Source: an uncultured Chloroflexales bacterium (lineage in GTDB: Bacteria > Chloroflexota > Chloroflexia > Chloroflexales > Chloroflexaceae). From it: a stretch of 57,032 nucleotides of DNA. Both the position numbers and the translations under genes were made by a program. The notes beneath the pieces were generated by a model. The model searched no databases, was not told where the DNA came from, and saw nothing but the letters and a program-made list of their open reading frames with translations. Below are positions 53,744-57,032 of the stretch, piece by piece; within the stretch, counting starts at the first letter, position 1, and each line of letters opens with the position of its first letter. Location of the stretch: positions 1 through 57,032 of the forward strand of contig CALANA010000203.1 in NCBI GenBank assembly GCA_937925925.1. Reading direction: 5' to 3'.

Positions 53744-54256
53744 ATGACGAGTGAACCCTACACGCCGGTGATTGTCGGCTTCCTTTGCAACTGGTGTTCG
53801 TATCGCGCCGCCGATCTGGCTGGCACGGCGCGTCTGACCTATGCGCCGACCATGCGCCCCATCCGTGTTATGTGTACGGCGCGGGTCGAGCCACAGTTCG
53901 TGATCAAGGCGTTGCGCGAAGGGGCAGACGGGGTCTTGATCGCTGGCTGTCATCCAGGTGAGTGCCATTATGTTGAGGGCAACATCAAAGCCCTGCGCCG
54001 CTATACTCTGCTCAAGCAGATGCTGCGCCAGTTTGGGATCGAAGAAGAGCGCGTCCAGATTGTCTGGGCCGCTGCGTCCGAGAGCAAGGTACTGGCCGAT
54101 GCGGTAGACCAGATGACACTCACGCTCCAGGCATTAGGCCCGCTGCGCTGGCGTCAGACGGTGCTGAACGGACATGGCGCGGAACAGGCCGTGCGCGAAT
54201 CGGCCGACGTGCGCCGCGCTGCCCTGGCTGCGCAGGAAGTGGAGGGAGAACGATGA
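53744..54256 (+). CDS. mvhD: MvhD-like [2Fe-2S] linker subunit
   Basis: A 170-residue protein: GFLCNWCSYRAADLAG near the N terminus, VMCTARVEP and IAGCHPGECHYVEGN carry the cysteines that bind the [2Fe-2S] cluster. MvhD connects the hydrogenase module to HdrA. It follows hdrA by 19 bases and overlaps mvhG (ATGA). Confidence 0.92.
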   Translation: MTSEPYTPVIVGFLCNWCSYRAADLAGTARLTYAPTMRPIRVMCTARVEPQFVIKALREGADGVLIAGCHPGECHYVEGNIKALRRYTLLKQMLRQFGIEEERVQIVWAAASESKVLADAVDQMTLTLQALGPLRWRQTVLNGHGAEQAVRESADVRRAALAAQEVEGER

Positions 54257-55311
54257 CAAACAAAGAAACGTCGCCAGCAGGCAACGGCAAGCCGAAACTG
54301 GCGATCTACTGGGCCGCCTCCTGTGGTGGCTGCGAGATTGCCATCTTGAACATCGGCGATAAGATCCTGGCGGTGGACGAGGCGTTTGAGATTGTTTTCT
54401 GGCCGTGTGCTGCCGATTTTAAGTACGAGGATGTGCGGAACTATCCCGATCACTCTATCGATCTGTGCCTGTTTAACGGAGCCATCCGCTCGTCAGAGAA
54501 CGAGGAAATGGCCCATCTGCTGCGTCAGAAATCAAAGGTACTGGTCGCGTTTGGCTCTTGCGCGCAGGAAGGATGCATCCCCGGTCTATCCAATCTGACC
54601 AGCGCCAGTGACACCTTCCGTGCGATCTACATGGACAACCCCTCAATTGACAATCCGGCCGCAACGCTGCCGCAGACGGTCACGACGGTTCCAGAGGGCG
54701 AGTTACACATTCCCGTCTTTTACAACACGGTGCGCTCGCTGGATCAGGTGGTGCCGGTCGAGTATGTCATCCCCGGTTGCCCACCGGAGCCGCCACAGAT
54801 CTGGGCCGTGCTGGAGGCGATTGTCACCGGTGCCCCGCTGCCGGCTCCCGGCTCAACCGTGATCGGGGCCAGCCACCTGGCGGTCTGTCATGAATGCCCG
54901 CTGGAAAAGCACGAGAAGACGATCGAGCGCTTCTATCGGCCCTACGAAATCACGCCGGAGCCAGGATTGTGCCTGCTGGAACAGGGCCTGATGTGCATGG
55001 GCATCGCTACCCGTGGCGGCTGTGGTGCCCTGTGTCCCCGCGTGGGCATGCGTTGCGAGGGCTGCTACGGTCTCCTTGATGGGGTTGAGGATCAGGGCGC
55101 GAACATGATTTCGGCGATTGCCTCGGTCGTCAATGTGGGCAAGCCCGGTGATGACGAAGCTGAATTGGAACGGCGTATTGGGGTCGCAATGGACTCGATT
55201 GTCGATCCGGCCGGTACCTTTTATCGCTTTAATATGGCCCACTCGCTACTGCATCGGGTCAAAACAGGCAATAATGGTGACGTGCAGAACAGGGGGAGTG
55301 AGACCGCATGA
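54253..55311 (+). CDS. mvhG: MvhG-like [NiFe] hydrogenase small subunit
   Basis: A 352-residue small subunit with three predicted Fe-S clusters: proximal-type CGGCE near residue 19 with FGSCAQEGCIPG and VIPGCPPEPPQIW, and later CHECPLEK, CLLEQGLMCMG and CGALCPRVGMRCEGCYG. No Tat signal, consistent with a soluble cytosolic group 3 enzyme. It overlaps mvhA. Confidence 0.9.
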   Translation: MTNKETSPAGNGKPKLAIYWAASCGGCEIAILNIGDKILAVDEAFEIVFWPCAADFKYEDVRNYPDHSIDLCLFNGAIRSSENEEMAHLLRQKSKVLVAFGSCAQEGCIPGLSNLTSASDTFRAIYMDNPSIDNPAATLPQTVTTVPEGELHIPVFYNTVRSLDQVVPVEYVIPGCPPEPPQIWAVLEAIVTGAPLPAPGSTVIGASHLAVCHECPLEKHEKTIERFYRPYEITPEPGLCLLEQGLMCMGIATRGGCGALCPRVGMRCEGCYGLLDGVEDQGANMISAIASVVNVGKPGDDEAELERRIGVAMDSIVDPAGTFYRFNMAHSLLHRVKTGNNGDVQNRGSETA

Positions 55312-56798
55312 AACGGATTAGTATTGACCCTATTACCCGCCTGGAGGGGCATGGCAAGATTGAGATTTTCCTCAACGACGAAGGCGATGTTGCTAATGCC
55401 TACTTCCAGGTACCCGAACTCCGTGGGTTTGAACAGTTTTGCGTCGGCCGGGCGGCGGAGGAGATGCCGCGTATTACCAACCGCATCTGTGGCGTGTGTC
55501 CCGAAGCGCACCATATGGCAGCCACGAAAGCGCTCGATATGCTCTTTCATGTCGATCCGCCTCCGGTCACCAAAAAGCTGCGTGAGATGTTCTATTCCGC
55601 GTTCTACGTGACCGATCATACCACACACTTCTATGCCCTGGGCGGGCCGGATTTTGTCGTTGGGCCTGATGCCCCACCCGCCGAGCGCAATATCCTGGGG
55701 GTGATCCACAAGGTGGGCCTGGACATTGGCAAGCAGGTGATCGACGCCCGTATCCGCAATCACCATGTGATCAAGATGATCGGTGGGCGCGGGGTGCATC
55801 CGGTGGCCGGGTTGCCCGGCGGTTGGAGCAAACCCATTGCGCCCGCCGAGCGCGAAGAGATCGAGGGTATTGCACGTCAAAACGTCGAATTTGCGCTGTT
55901 TAGTCTGAAGGTGTTTGAGGATCTCGTGTTGGGCAATCAGGGCTACGTCGATCTCATCCTGTCTGAAGGCTACATCGACCGCACCTACTCGATGGGGATG
56001 GTGGACGCGCAGAACCGGGTGAACTTCTACGACGGTATGATCCGCGTCGTTGACCCGGAGGGGGCCGAGTTTGTCAAGTATCACCCGCGTGATTACGCCC
56101 AGCATGTGGCCGAACGGGTTGAACCGTGGACGTATCTGAAGTTTCCCTATCTGAAGGGCGTGGGCTGGAAAGGGTTTGTCGATGGCAAGGATAGTGGCAT
56201 CTATATCGCCACGCCGTTATCGCGCCTGAATGCCTCAGATGGAATGGCAACGCCGCGAGCGCAGGAGGCCTACGAGAAGCTGTATGAGACGCTCGGCAGC
56301 AAGAAGGTGAACGGACGCTACCAGCCGATCCACTATCGCCTGGCAACCCACTGGGCACGCCTGGTCGAGTTGCTGTATGCCGCTGAGCGGATGCTGGAGC
56401 TGATCAGCGACCCGGAGATTACCGATCCGAACGTGCGTGCGCCGGTGACGGCCACGCCGGACGAGGGTATCGGTTGTGTGGAGGCACCGCGTGGCACGCT
56501 GACGCATCATTACTGGACGGACGAGCGCGGTATTTTGACGAAGGTGAACCTGATTGTGGGTACGACCAACAACTATGCGCCGATGTCGATGTCGATCAAG
56601 AAGGCGGCCCAGACGCTGATTACGAAGGGCACGGTTATCACCAACGGGCTGTTAAACCGGATCGAGATGGCCTTCCGCGCCTACGATCCCTGCCTCTCCT
56701 GCGCCACGCACTCGCTGCCCGGCCAGATGCCGATGGAGGTGGTGATCTATGATGCGCAGCGCAACGAGGTCGAACGGCTGGAGCGCCTGGAGCGGTGA
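55308..56798 (+). CDS. mvhA: MvhA-like [NiFe] hydrogenase large subunit (group 3c type)
   Basis: A 496-residue large subunit with both Ni-binding motifs: RICGVCPEAHH (Cys61, Cys64) and DPCLSCATH near the C terminus. The protein runs ~30 residues past the second motif; the last ten (NEVERLERLER) are encoded by the start of a repeat array, so the original C terminus, where maturation proteases act, may have been altered. With MvhD and MvhG it would oxidise H2 and feed HdrA. No maturation genes are in view. Confidence 0.92.
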   Translation: MKRISIDPITRLEGHGKIEIFLNDEGDVANAYFQVPELRGFEQFCVGRAAEEMPRITNRICGVCPEAHHMAATKALDMLFHVDPPPVTKKLREMFYSAFYVTDHTTHFYALGGPDFVVGPDAPPAERNILGVIHKVGLDIGKQVIDARIRNHHVIKMIGGRGVHPVAGLPGGWSKPIAPAEREEIEGIARQNVEFALFSLKVFEDLVLGNQGYVDLILSEGYIDRTYSMGMVDAQNRVNFYDGMIRVVDPEGAEFVKYHPRDYAQHVAERVEPWTYLKFPYLKGVGWKGFVDGKDSGIYIATPLSRLNASDGMATPRAQEAYEKLYETLGSKKVNGRYQPIHYRLATHWARLVELLYAAERMLELISDPEITDPNVRAPVTATPDEGIGCVEAPRGTLTHHYWTDERGILTKVNLIVGTTNNYAPMSMSIKKAAQTLITKGTVITNGLLNRIEMAFRAYDPCLSCATHSLPGQMPMEVVIYDAQRNEVERLERLER

Positions 56799-57032
56799 AG
56801 CGTTCAAGCGTTCAAGCGGTCGAGCGCTTGGAGCGGGGGGCGTTCAAGCGTTCAAGCGTTCGAGCGTTCAAGCATTGGAGCGCTTGGAGCGCTTGGAGCG
56901 GGGGAGCATTCAAGCGTTCGAGCGCTTGAGCGTTCAAGCGGGGGAGCGTTCAGGCGGGCGCAGTGTCTTTTCGTAGTGACGACTTTCGTCGTTTCCGCCA
57001 ACGAACTGTTCGTACCGCAGAGGGGCGCAGAG
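56793..57032. repeat. AAGCGTTC-type array at the right edge
   Basis: Tandem degenerate TTCAAGCG/TTCGAGCG/TTGGAGCG units (56793-56960) are followed by a GTGACGACTTTCGTCGTT palindrome (56974) and CCGCAGAGGGGCGCAGAG. Both unit types recur at the mycofactocin locus and near 12290. No gene is seen after mvhA. Confidence 0.9.

Noticed and set aside
52900-53745. Antisense frame opposite hdrA
   Set aside because: A mirror of hdrA codon bias with no family motif.

Overview
The window looks like a chromosomal segment of a Chloroflexota bacterium (class Chloroflexia or a relative). This is an inference from gene content, GC-rich coding sequence and many short interspersed hairpin and array repeats between, and sometimes inside, genes. 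I see no rRNA, tRNA, CRISPR array, transposase gene or phage module.

Region 1 (44-13226, + strand) is a mycofactocin locus. It holds a CoxE-like VWA protein, an MftM-type methyltransferase, the radical SAM maturase MftC, two FadH/OYE-family flavoenzymes of the kind that co-occur with mycofactocin, a complete electron-transfer flavoprotein/quinone reductase set (FixB, FixC, FixX, FixA) and the creatininase-family peptidase MftE. The precursor MftA, chaperone MftB and glycosyltransferase MftF are not in view and may lie upstream. The layout suggests that a redox peptide cofactor passes electrons through flavoproteins to the quinone pool. Several genes carry repeat-derived tails or in-frame inserts.

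Region 2 (13420-19743, +) is a compact five-gene operon: two paralogous B12-binding radical SAM enzymes, two GNAT-like proteins and a GH3-family acyl-acid-amido synthetase. I recognise no pathway for it, and it is the best candidate here for an undescribed biosynthetic system.

Region 3 (19744-29949) is mixed. It contains a small conserved-looking protein, an alpha/beta hydrolase fused to a cyclic-nucleotide-binding domain, a decayed Rpn-like gene, a CHAT protease-like gene bracketed by hairpin repeats, two glycosyltransferases and a PhoB/PhoR-type two-component pair.

Region 4 (30152-37415) has ProB, a PrsW-type membrane protease, an aldehyde ferredoxin oxidoreductase homologue lacking three of four cluster cysteines, and, divergently, a protein combining two cNMP-binding domains with four 4Fe-4S sites, followed by AcuI.

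Region 5 (38258-49222) has a CDP-paratose epimerase-like enzyme with a glycosyltransferase and a methyltransferase, a split ThrE exporter, SSB, PlsX, a large membrane protein and a NarL/NarX-like two-component system.

Region 6 (50169-56798, +) is hdrC-hdrB-hdrA-mvhD-mvhG-mvhA, a heterodisulfide-reductase/[NiFe]-hydrogenase complex with intact Ni-binding cysteines, predicted to couple H2 oxidation to flavin-based electron bifurcation. It follows an AT-rich gene-free stretch.
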